A DNA stretch of 64,000 bases from Tyto alba (Eukaryota; Chordata; Aves; Strigiformes; Tytonidae). The stretch covers positions 4,805,427-4,869,426 of the forward strand of contig NW_024881296.1 of assembly GCF_018691265.1 (NCBI RefSeq), written 5' to 3'. Positions 8,606 to 51,320 of this stretch are shown in pieces; position 1 is the stretch's first letter; every line of letters begins with the position of its first letter. The notes under the pieces were generated by a model. The model was not told where the DNA came from. It ran no database searches and was given only the letters and a program-made list of their open reading frames with translations. Both the position numbers and the translations under genes were made by a program.

Positions 8606-10040
8606 TTCTGCTTCTTTTCAGACTCGTGTCGACCTGCTGCGCTAATCCTCACCATTTGATGAAAGACACCAACATATGGCTCACCTGGGCAAATCAAACC
8701 GGTCACACCGATTTCTGTTTAAGCCTAGCATCCACTGCAGATCCATTCAAAACTTGCCTTGTTGGGATACCGTTATCTGTAAATGAAACTGTAGACAAGT
8801 TTGATGGGTATTATAATGTTACTCAGTGGAAAAAATGTAACTGTTCTTATGTGTTTAAAGAGAAGAGAAATAGTGGGGAATGTATAGCTAACTTGCCATT
8901 TGCATTTGAATCTTGCCGGCTTCAATGTTTAATCATTGCTCTAAATGCTTCCGCTATTGCTCCAATTCAAGAGTTAGATCTAATGGCTTCTATGGGACCA
9001 GCTAACATTGCAAACGTCACTCATATAACCAACTGTTCTAACATGTCTTCCGCATATCAAGCAGAGAATGGGACAGGTGCAGTCTTTTTTGGGGTGATGG
9101 ATATTACTTTATTATATCAAGCAAAGAGCCTCTATGGCAGCAGTTCATGAATGTTACAGCAAAAATGAACTGGTGGAATCTGACCGCGACAGGAGGAGGG
9201 GTATGGCCAGTAAATGTCACAGGGGAAAAAAGCCTGCCGCCAGGTTTCTTTTTGGTTTGCAGGGATCACGCCTGGCCAGGAATCCCCTGGAGACCAGTGG
9301 GAGGGCCATGTTATATAGGTCAGTTAACCATTTTTGCACCAAGTAAAGCGCAGATGATCGGGAAGTTCAATCGAACAAGACAAAAAAGAAGTATTTTAAA
9401 TGAAAAATGTGATGATAATGTCAAGCTTCCTTCTAGAACAGAGGCATTTTTCTCATCATTCCTCACACCTGGAGTCATGGCCGCATGGAATGCAGCCAAT
9501 CTAAAGAAATTGGCATGTTGGACAGCTAAGCAGTCTAATTTGACCTCAACCATTCTGTCAGAGTTAACAACCGATGTTGATAGTATTCACCATGCTGTTC
9601 TACAAAATCGTGCCGCGATCGATTTCCTGCTTTTAGCGCAAGGACATGGGTGTGATGAATTTGATGGTATGTGTTGCTTTAACCTTTCTGATCACAGCAA
9701 TAGTATCCACAAACAGCTTGAGCACTTGCGAGACAACCTTAACAAATTAAAAGTAGATAATGATCCTTTTGCAGAATGGTGGAAGTCCTTGGGATTCCCA
9801 TCTTGGCTCTTAGGATTTATTAAGCCAATTTTGGTAGGATTTCTTTTTATAATAGTACTACTTGGCATTGTATTATGTTGCTTTTCCTGTATTCAACGCC
9901 TCTGCCTGAAAATTTTTGAAACCAGCATCAATAAGAGCATCATGTTGGCCCAAAAAGAAAAAGGGGGAATTGTTGGAGAATGGCTAAGGGAAAAGGGACA
10001 TGGATCTAGAGATCCTCTTTGCGACGAGAGTCTCTTTTAA
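8563..10040 (+). pseudogene. env: env (surface and transmembrane subunits), alpha-like, one frame change
   Basis: I take the ATG at 8563 because it is the first after the likely acceptor; 8578 and an upstream in-frame ATG at 8536 are alternatives. A hydrophobic signal peptide follows, then a cysteine-rich surface subunit with many N-X-S/T sites. The frame changes at the T6G4 tract 9085-9094, and the first frame stops at 9148-9150. The second frame continues to a furin-type RQKR site, an internal fusion-peptide-like segment between two cysteines, an LQNRAAID-type conserved helix, a CX6CC motif, a membrane anchor (about 9816-9894) and a cytoplasmic tail. This arrangement is that of avian alpharetroviral transmembrane proteins. 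The tail is read through the polypurine tract and 70 bases into the 3' LTR, to TAA at 10038-10040. As written, no full Env can be made. Confidence 0.9.
9952..9968 (+). other. Polypurine tract
   Basis: AAAAAGAAAAAGGGGGA is followed by AT and the TG of the 3' LTR. It is the primer for plus-strand DNA synthesis, and it also lies inside the env reading frame. Confidence 0.92.
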
Positions 10041-10439
10041 GTTAGCATGAGTAGGCCTCAGTCAGCAAGAGTGAACAACAGCAAGAGTGAGTCCCGTGGG
10101 AAAGTACTGACTAAGGTTCTGAGATGAAACATTCTCTATCTCGTCAAGGTTGGGAAGCATTCCTTGTTCTTCTTTAATCAGGGGAGGATGGAGAAATGAG
10201 CATTTTTTGTTTCTCCTAAACTAACTTATCTGGGTCTTTCCCAGGGCTTGGGCCAACAAGCCCTGGCACGGCTTGCTTGTATTTTATCCAATCAATGATT
10301 GACTAGTAGGCATAATTAAGCAGAAGGATTGTGAAAGGCTGTAATGGAAATCAATAAATTGAAGCATGCTTTATCACTCATACTGAGTCGGCTGCGTTCT
10401 TCCTCCTTGGCCTGAGTCCTCGGCTCGCCCAGCCCGGCA
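9971..10439 (+). repeat. 3' LTR (469 bp)
   Basis: It starts TGTTGG and ends GGCA and is identical in length to the 5' LTR, with two substitutions. It carries the CCAAT box at 10288-10292 and AATAAA at 10353-10358 that would end proviral transcripts. The first 70 bases encode the Env C-terminus. Confidence 0.95.
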
Positions 10440-10445
10440 GGAAGC
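10440..10445. repeat. Target-site duplication, right copy (GGAAGC)
   Basis: This is the exact copy of 2831-2836. With the bases that follow it forms a short palindrome, described separately. Confidence 0.93.
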
Positions 10446-10458
10446 GGAGCACGCTTCC
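10440..10458. repeat. Inverted repeat at the integration site
   Basis: GGAAGCG and CGCTTCC flank a five-base spacer. With the provirus removed, this hairpin-forming sequence was the target, and the duplicated six bases are the left arm of the palindrome. Confidence 0.7.
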
Positions 10459-13400
10459 TGTCCGCCGCCTGGGAGCCTGCGTAAGGGGAATCTGTAACCC
10501 TGAGCCAGCAGCGAGCTCTGTGTCCGCTTGAAGCTAGCAAGGAGAAGACCAGCACAGGCCTCTCCCCAAACAGCAGCACCAGAGGCTGCCCCATTCACAG
10601 GATAAATGTCTTCTGGGGTAGGGAGAGCCACACCACAGAAATGGGTGCTTTCTGGTGTGCTCCTTCCCCCACACCTTCCACCTTACTTTCAGGTCCTGGA
10701 GAAGTGCCCTGCCACCACACAGAGGAATAAGGGGAGGGCGGGGGCCTGGAGGGAATGAGAGGTGGGTAAAAAGCAGAAGGGGGTGTTTCTGAAGCCATCT
10801 GGGAAGAGGGGTGTGCAGAGTTGTGTTGCTAAATACTGTTACTACATTTCATAACTGCATAATTCAATTTCTTCTTATTCAGTATTGGTTGCAGATTCAC
10901 ACTGGAACTGACAATCCTATCTGGTTACAGACTTAGAGAAATGTCAAATTACAATTGCATGTGATGGTGTAATCACTAAGCAGAATTGAGTACAGAGCAT
11001 CAAGACTTGTTGAGGCAACAGATGGACTTTGGATGTTGTGGGATAACCTGTATCTTGTAATTCCTGATTAATCCTTGAGCTTGGTTTTTCACTGCTTACT
11101 TCTACATAAAGTTTTGTTCAGCTGTCTTTGGATATAATGTGTTGTAGGAGTTTGTCTTCAATCAGCTTTGGTAATTTAGAGGGTTCACCTTCCACCTCCA
11201 CAGCTCCCAAAAGCTATTTAGGAGTGAAACACAGTCAGAATGGAGTGTCTAATTTTTGCATTCCTGGTTTCATGCTTGTAAGTTCTGTTACAGAAGAGTT
11301 GAAAAGAATTCAGTTCTTAAAAAGTTGAAAACTGAAATGCCGAGCTGACAGTGGAATATGAAAGGCTGGGGGGAAAAATAAATAAATAAATGTTTACTCA
11401 AATTTTTGCACCTTTGCACTCATTTAATATCGGTGTGTATGCATTATGAAAGGTTTCTGTTATATGGTGATAGGTTGTTTTTTTATATCAAATCCCCAAG
11501 GTGATTTGAGCTGGCCATGCTACATCCTTGTAGGATGCTGTTCCCAGGTAAACATGGCACCTTCAGTCCTATGGTGTTACTAGTTGCATTAACAAAAACG
11601 GTAACACCTGACATTTGGCAAACAAAAAGGCTGAGAACCTGTTATGCACCTAGTGTTTCTCTCGACTGGTGTGTGTTGTTGACAGTCATTAACAGGGTAT
11701 GTGGGTGTATGTTCAGGCAGCAAGCTGTGTTGCTTTTGGAGCGTGTACTGATACACAAAAGCCAGTGTTGACTGAGTAACAGTTTGATTATTGGCAAGGG
11801 AGAGCAGGGACCATCTTTGCTCTGTGCCTGCAGCTGAATAGAAGAGTGAGGGATAAAGGAAGAATGCAAGGATTTCTCTGTATCTGCTCTCTTTTGCATG
11901 CCTTTTCATGCAACAGTTAGCTTTAGTCCTCTTTCCCCATATGCTAAAACAGTTGTGAATATCTTTCCTCCCAGTCAAACCCTTTGCCATGAAGGAGTTG
12001 ATGCCAAGTTGTTGCCTCTTGCAGTTGAAAAAAAGAAAAGGCCATGATGGATGGTGTCTCCGTACTCTTGTCTGTACGTACTCCCGATCGTTTCCTGATT
12101 GGCCACCTTTCTCTTTCTTACCCTGGCGCTACTGTTACTGTGTCGGCATGCTTTATTCTGCTTTATTAACAGGCATTTATGAAGGTCGCATAGCTTTGAG
12201 TGCCTTTTTGCCGAGGCCGCGTGTGCTGCCTCTGTAGCACTGCTCAGTCCCTCGCAAGGCACCCTCTTTATAGAGGTGTGTGGCTCCAATATGATATTTT
12301 AAATATAATTTAAATGTAAATTTAAATTTAAAACACAAAGTTTTGTCTTTCCTGCCCTGACACTCTTTCTGCCCACTCTGACTTTTACACTTACCCAAAG
12401 GCCTTTCCAATCAGATCCTACTGGTGTCACGATTACTTCCAGGCTCTGCTTACTTAACTGTCAGAATCTTCCGGAGCCTGGGAAATCGCCCAAGGTGTCC
12501 AAGATGTGTTGGAGCTAAATGGCACAGCCCCAGCTACTCTATAACCGACCTGAGCCAGAGCAAATGGAGTGGTGCGGAGAGAGAGGTGTTTCATGCCACT
12601 GAAGCCAGGGTATGTCTGGGGTTGAGGCACAGATGGTTGCTTCGAGGGAGGACTCTTGGCTGGCTCCAGCTGCTGGATTATTCTTGACTGGGGTAGCAAA
12701 GCAGGTATCAACAGATAGGCATGCATCCTGCACGAGTGCCTCATCTACATTATGACATAATATTTTTTTGTAATAAGTAGGGTACTGATGCTGAATGTGT
12801 TGGCAATGTTTTAAGAATTTATTTAGAAACTGTAGAACAGCATAAACTCATATGTTGGGTTTTCCAAAAGGGTAATAATAATACACAAAGTTTTAGTCAG
12901 ACCAAAAGACAAAAAGCAGTTTGTTTCCAATTCAAAAAAATACAAACATTTGCTACAGGTACAAAATTATAAAAAGTTTGTATTTTCCTCTTGATCTGGT
13001 GACAGACACATACAGCAGAGATGTATATTTCACCAGCTCCAAATTCATATAAGCTATGGTAAATGGTAATAGAGAAAAAAATGTCGTGGTTAAGAAGAAA
13101 AAAACAAATGTCTCGTCTTTCTATTTAACCAGAAGTGAACACCGTTATCTTATTCCTTTCCACATTTTTGATTGCCAACATTTAAATTAGTGTTACTCAT
13201 GCTTCGTATAATAATCAGAAACGATAGCAGGTTTACCTCATGCATTTATTTTTAATATTCATCACATAATGTCTTCTCACCATGCTACCTAGAAAGGTTA
13301 GTGTTTTTACTGACAACATTTAAGGGAAATGGAGAATGAAGGAATGCAGTTGGGATCCAGGAATATTCTATGCACTGTTTCACAATAAAATGTTAGAAAT

Positions 13401-15150
13401 CCTCCAGTTAGCATAAAAAGTAATTTTGTAATTAATTCTGCTTGGATGTGTCTGCAATAACAAATGTAACCAAAAGATCACTTAACAGAAGGGGAAGATG
13501 CTGCTGAGTGCCTCTGTCAGTAAAACACACGTCTGTCTCCTGTATTGTGCAAAGATGCAGGAGCCCTGCACATCTCGTCTGTGTGGCTTGCATGTGGGCT
13601 TCTGCACGTAAGAAGACCGAGTGCGTCTTATTTTTGATGGATTTGTGCTTCAGGCTGCCACTCCAGGCGGTTGTGTTTGTGCAGCATTCAGTAGTGCTGG
13701 GCAGAGGAATCGCCAGAAATGTTGTCAGTAAAAACCAGAAGCAGCTCAGGGGTTTTATTAAAAATAGTAATAAATAAAAAAAAAAAGAGACTCTCCACCT
13801 TTGTTTGGTAATTGATATTTTTTAGTGACAAGTGCCCTTTGTGTTTCCAATGTGGTTGATTTGTTACCATAACCTGCTGAAGGACCTGAAACTGTAATCT
13901 CCCTTCCAAAGTCGATCTAGCCAAGATGCTTGGGACTTTCATATTAGCTTGCCTGGTTTAAAGTTGAATTCTCGACTTTGTCATTTAAGCAGAATGCTGC
14001 AAAGGTGGTAAGGCCTGAGGTGACATCTAACAACTCTTTTCCTCATCCTTCTGTTTGTGAGCAAAGGATGCACTAGATGGCACCAGAAAGCTGCTGTTAC
14101 TAGGTTGTACTTTGCATCCCTTCTCACAGGAATGGGTAACTGAATGGTGGTCCAAAAATGCACCACCTCTTGTTGGCAGTCACAAACAGGGTGCTTTTCA
14201 TACAGTGGTAGTGGTGGCTTAGCCTTGATCTCATCTCTCTCTTATGTCTTTTAAGAAATGTTATTATGTAAGAAAGAAGGAAAGGAAAGCTGCATCTTAC
14301 ATTTCTTCTTGCTCTAGAACAACTCGGAAACCAGAGTATCAGGTGCTCTCTGCCATCTTTAGTAACTACACTTTGGGGGGAAAACCAAAATAAAATAAAA
14401 TAAAAGCTTACACAGCGCTATGACAGAACTCTATCACCAGCCAAGAACAAACTACAGCAGTACACTATCATGGCATTATTTACAACACAGTGGAACATTA
14501 TGCATATAATAAATTACATTTTAATACTTTTCCTCTTAAACTCTGATATATGTAAGCTCATGCTTTTTAAATTTTATTTTTGTTCAGTCCAATATATTTT
14601 CCTCTATGTATATTAACTGAATAGGCAAGTATAGGAGGTGACAGTGCTGTTTGCCTATCTTTTTTATGTTTTTAGAAGCCAAATTGCTTTCCAAATTAAT
14701 GATAACTCACTGTATGCAACTGCCCTTACTGACACTTATAGCACGTACATTTCCACAGCAGAAGTAGTAAGGGATTGTCAACTAGGCCTGTGCTCATATT
14801 GACATTAAGTCTTAGAGATTTTCTTGTGAGGTCTTGAGTTGATGTGGGAAAAAAAAAGGGAATGGAAATTGTGTAGTATTGCACACCTTGGGAAGTGTGA
14901 TCATGCTCCTGATGGCACGCTGCTTCTGTTTGGCCCTACTAAACTTAACAGGGAAATCTGCAGAGGAAAGAACTAGGAGGAAGGTTTACAAAGGCTAAGG
15001 TTGGGGTTTACAGGAGTAGATGAAAACCAAGAGTCCCTTCTTGCTCTGCAGGACAGAATATTTGCCTGCTGTATTTATTTAGCAGCTGTGCAGAGGTTCC
15101 AAATTGGTATATGCAGAAGTCAAGCTTTGTCATGTTTATTAGAGAAGGGC

Positions 15151-15218
15151 TTGTTTGTTTGTTTGTTTGGGGGGTGTGTGTGTTTTGTTGGTTTTGCCTT
15201 TTTTTTTTTTTTTTTTTT
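15151..15218 (+). repeat. Simple repeats: TTTG run, TG run and T20
   Basis: A TTTG microsatellite (15151-15169) is followed by a short GT run and a 20-base T tract (15199-15218). I see no flanking duplication that would mark a retroposon tail. Confidence 0.8.
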
Positions 15219-18200
15219 AAACATTAAATCAATTTACAGCTATCTTGTGTGGGCTCTGTACCATAGTGGATGGGATTCATCCCAGTGCAAAAGGCTCTGC
15301 TCTCCTGCCTATAAGGAGCAGCCCGGCCTCCAGGAGCAGAAGAGTCCTGTGAAAGGCAGCGCTGTGTGGGTCCAGGTGCCGGCACAGCTTCAGGTCCCAC
15401 AGAGCTGCACAAATGCCCCAAGGAATCAATCAAAAGCATCCAAAGTGGTCCCCTTGGGTATCTATGCTACTCTCCAGCCCCCTGGGTTCTCCCTGGACAG
15501 TCAGCAAGACGGTTTCTGCAAGGACCGTAGTACTAAAGGCTGACTCCCTCCTAAAGAAGGGATTTGGAGGAAACAAAAACTGGCATCAGAGGTGCTGTAG
15601 ATGAAGAACATGCAAACTGCTGGGTTTATAATGAGACAGACCACGTGGGAATTACCTGCAGAGAAGGAAACTACCTCCAGCCCGAGAGTGGTAGAAGTGC
15701 CCTACTTCTCCCCCACCTGATGCTGTTCTGCAAAGGGAAAATTCTGCTCTGCCTATGTTCAGATGGCCACTGCCACCTGGATGCTCTGCATAAATATTCA
15801 CGTCGAGTAATTAGTTTCCTAGTGTAATTCTGACTACTTAAGCATTATTTCTGTTAATCAAACTAACAAAATGTATCCCGCTAAAGGCATGAGGCTACAC
15901 TCTATTGGGGTAATTGGTTTATTGCTATGGGCCGTGCCAAACCCAAGTCCTTGAATGTGTACACAACCACCAGATAAAACCACTTTGTTCAGTTTTTGAC
16001 CTAGGCTAAATTAGTAAATTATTAAATACTAAATTAGTATTACTAATGCAGGTTACCTATTTCTAACTGTTTTCCTTTTATCTGCATTTCAGCTAGGTTA
16101 AAAGGAGACCGTTACAGTAGCTAGTCTGTCCCATACTTTTATGAATGCTAGAATGTGTATGTGTAGAGGATAACAAATGAGCTTCTCTACAGCTCTGAAG
16201 CATGTCTCTACCTACTGTCCATATTTCCATTAGAAATGAGTAACCTGTATCACTCACTGTGTTCTCCCCAAGGTATAACACGTGAGGAACTGATACCAAA
16301 GCAACTATGAAAACCAAAACCAAGTACTGCAAACACTTCTTAAACCCAATCAGAATTAATTTTAAACATCTGGCAATGGTTGAAGTTTGGAAAGATGCAA
16401 ATTCATTTGAGTTTCCTTCACAAATGTTGGGAGTAAAGACAAAGATTCAGTCCCAAAACAAAAAATGCCCTTTTGTTTTTAATACAAGTGAAAGTGGAGT
16501 GCCTTCTGTATTAAAATTATCGTGGGATGTTTCCCAATATAAAAAACTACATGCAACTTATGTACAGTATTCCTGTACACTGTTCTGACTGGCAATACTC
16601 AAGGCCAATGCTACGATTACAACTGTTAGATTCATAGAAGAGCACACTCAAGAGGAAATTTGTGGTCTGGTGTCGTTCTAGCTGAGGTAGGTTAAAACAG
16701 ACCTGCTAATTAGAAAATCCTGCACAAATTTGTATGGTATTAAACAAAACCAAAAATTCTAAGACAGTTGGTCTCTGCTATTCTTTAAGAAGCCAAGATG
16801 AGTGTAGAGCAGTTATTCCAATGTCTATAAGTTTACTAATACAATCCATTCCATTAGAAAGTACTGTTGCTTTTCCACTTAAAAGCTTATGTTATTTTTT
16901 CCCATCATTGGTTTTATTTCCTATTTCAGTCTTGACATCACTGAAAGGGCACTGCTGTTCTGCAGGCGAGGTGTGTTACAGGGTGCTTGGCTGGTTACAG
17001 GCAGCGTGAGGGCAGACTGCTTTTTGTCTGTGCAATATGCCCGGACTGTTTCGTTCTGGGCTGCCTCCCCGTCCCTGCAAAGGCTGCGAGGGGGATGACC
17101 CCAGGGAGGATCCTGGCCGCTCTGCCCCAGGGAAGCCTCGCCACCGCTCAGCACCACCCCAGAAATGTGCTTGGGCCAGGGACCAGAAGTGGTCCTGCAG
17201 CAGGGTGCCTGGGGGCTGGCAGGCTGCCCGAGGACAGGCCCCGGCTGCTTGTCCTGCGGCTGCGGCTTAATGCAAGGCAGTAAGCTGGAATTTGGTCAGA
17301 ATGTTTGTTTTCAGGTGTAATAATTGCCTGTCTGAGAACAATATGCGTGTGCGTATACGTATGCTTGGAGAGGAGAATTTGTATTAGCAGCAGGATTTTT
17401 AAAAAGGAAAAAGTACATTAATGGGATTTAGGAGTTCATGCTTTTCTTGTTCGATAACACCACGCTTACGTAGGATTAGAGTGACAGAGTCTGAGATGTC
17501 ATGGGCTCACAGAGTCTGCTGCATCTTGTCCTTACACATTGCTGCTACCTACACACACACTTGCATACATTAACTGGGTTCAGAGAAAAAGAAGCACACA
17601 CACAAATCAATGTGTTTTCCCACAGCTACGGCACTGTCACCTGCGTGCTGTTGTTGGAAAAGTCCCCTGCCAGTCAGATTCCAGTTGTCATGGGCAACAC
17701 CTGAAACGGCTGCTTGTTTTCATGGGAGATGCTAAACACAGGTAAGTCTTGCAAAAGATTTATGTCCCAATCCAGAAAAATTCTTAGGGACGGATTTCAC
17801 ATTAAAACACTATGAGTCACTCTCGCTCAAGTTCTTCATTAGGATCAAGACAATAATTAGCTCACACTAATCTAATAGAAAATTAAGGCTTCTGATCTCA
17901 AAGCTACATTGGAACTACAGCTGCCCAGGGCTTATCCAAACCAAAGCTGGAAAGCAGCATTTCTCTACATGGGATACTTTGTATGTGCCATATTTAAATA
18001 AGTCTTCTCTTCTCAGTTCAATTCAGAGGGATCTCCCCTGTGCCGTTTTTCAAGAGTTGTGCTGATAATCACAGTCAGATCTTCTGTATGTGATAGTCTC
18101 CACAATGACAACTAAGTAACAAACACTAAAATGTATCAAGGATATTTTTCTCTCTACTTCTGGTATCTGAATTCTGTGTGTATCATGGTGTTAGCTAAAA

Positions 18201-18590
18201 TGAGCACAACTATTACATGGCAGTGTCTGGAAACCAATCTTATTCTCGTTGAAGATAATGAGATAAATTCTGCCACTGAATTCTAGGGGAACATCTTACT
18301 GCAGTCTAAAGCCAGAAGGAATAATTAATGGTCACTTGAGCCCCTGAATGTAATGGACAATCAGGAATTCTTGAGCACACAGCCTCCACTTCAGCTGTCA
18401 AAACATATGCTTTCTTGATTTAAGGACTTCAGGTGGCAAGGGAATCTAGTTCACCCACTGGTAAATTGCTCCAAAAGCCGTTGTCCCCCAGTCTTAGTCT
18501 TACCCATTTTTTCCATCATCCATAATATCTTTTAAGCAAAATTCTAGCCATGAGAGAGAAAATACACTCATTTTACCTTTTGCTTTACAA

Positions 18591-18652
18591 ATGTACATGT
18601 ATGTGTGCACATGTGTGTACATATGTATGAAGTGTATATATGTTCAGGTACC
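18591..18652. repeat. Alternating purine-pyrimidine patch
   Basis: An imperfect mix of TG, CA and TA dinucleotides just downstream of the TRIM67 stop codon, probably within its 3' UTR. Confidence 0.6.
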
Positions 18653-18870
18653 CATATGCAATTGACCGTCAGTTCAGTGGGTATGCTCACTATGGCTGTT
18701 AAATTAAAAATGGAGTGGGCTAGCTGTAACCAGCAGATTATTCAGTGAGCAACATACTGTACAATGGTTTAAGTCAGGGAAGAGACTGCTTTTTCACTGA
18801 CTTACTGAAAAGTGCCAAATCACACTGAGAAAGCTTACAGAATCCAGCACAGGGTCAGGCAGAGGCTTCA

Positions 18871-51320
<32,450 letters not shown>

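Larger units (their letters stand above)
2837..10439 (+). mobile_element. Full-length endogenous retrovirus, beta-like gag-pro-pol with alpha-like env
   Basis: This is a 7.6-kb provirus with every expected part in order: 5' LTR, primer-binding site, leader, gag, dUTPase-protease, pol (reverse transcriptase, RNase H, integrase), env, polypurine tract and 3' LTR, flanked by a perfect 6-bp duplication. gag, pro and pol lie in successive -1 frames, the betaretroviral arrangement. The primer site matches tRNA-Lys and pro carries a dUTPase, also beta-like. The env transmembrane part is of the avian alpharetroviral kind. The two LTRs differ at 2 of 469 positions, so the insertion is recent. Five small indels break gag (three), pol (one) and env (one), so the element as written cannot make full-length Gag, Pol or Env. 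Confidence 0.95.
10446..18870. other. DNA between provirus and TRIM67 stop; probably includes TRIM67 3' UTR
   Basis: No coding gene can be supported on either strand. The part next to 18871 must hold the TRIM67 3' UTR, read leftward. Minus-strand AATAAA candidates lie at 16913-16918, 15135-15140, 15074-15079 and 14573-14578, and I cannot choose between them. A TTTG-rich patch and T20 run at 15151-15218 and a TG/TA-rich patch at 18591-18652 are simple repeats. The stretch 12290-12335 is very AT-rich. Confidence 0.5.

Noticed and set aside
3240..10631. Minus-strand open frames at 3240-3554 and 10374-10631 with the same C-terminal end
   Set aside because: Their shared part is simply the complement of the two LTR copies; neither has support as a gene.
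15199..15218. T20 run as the tail of a processed retroposon on the minus strand
   Set aside because: No target duplication and no recognisable body sequence beside it; the run follows a TTTG microsatellite and fits simple-repeat expansion.
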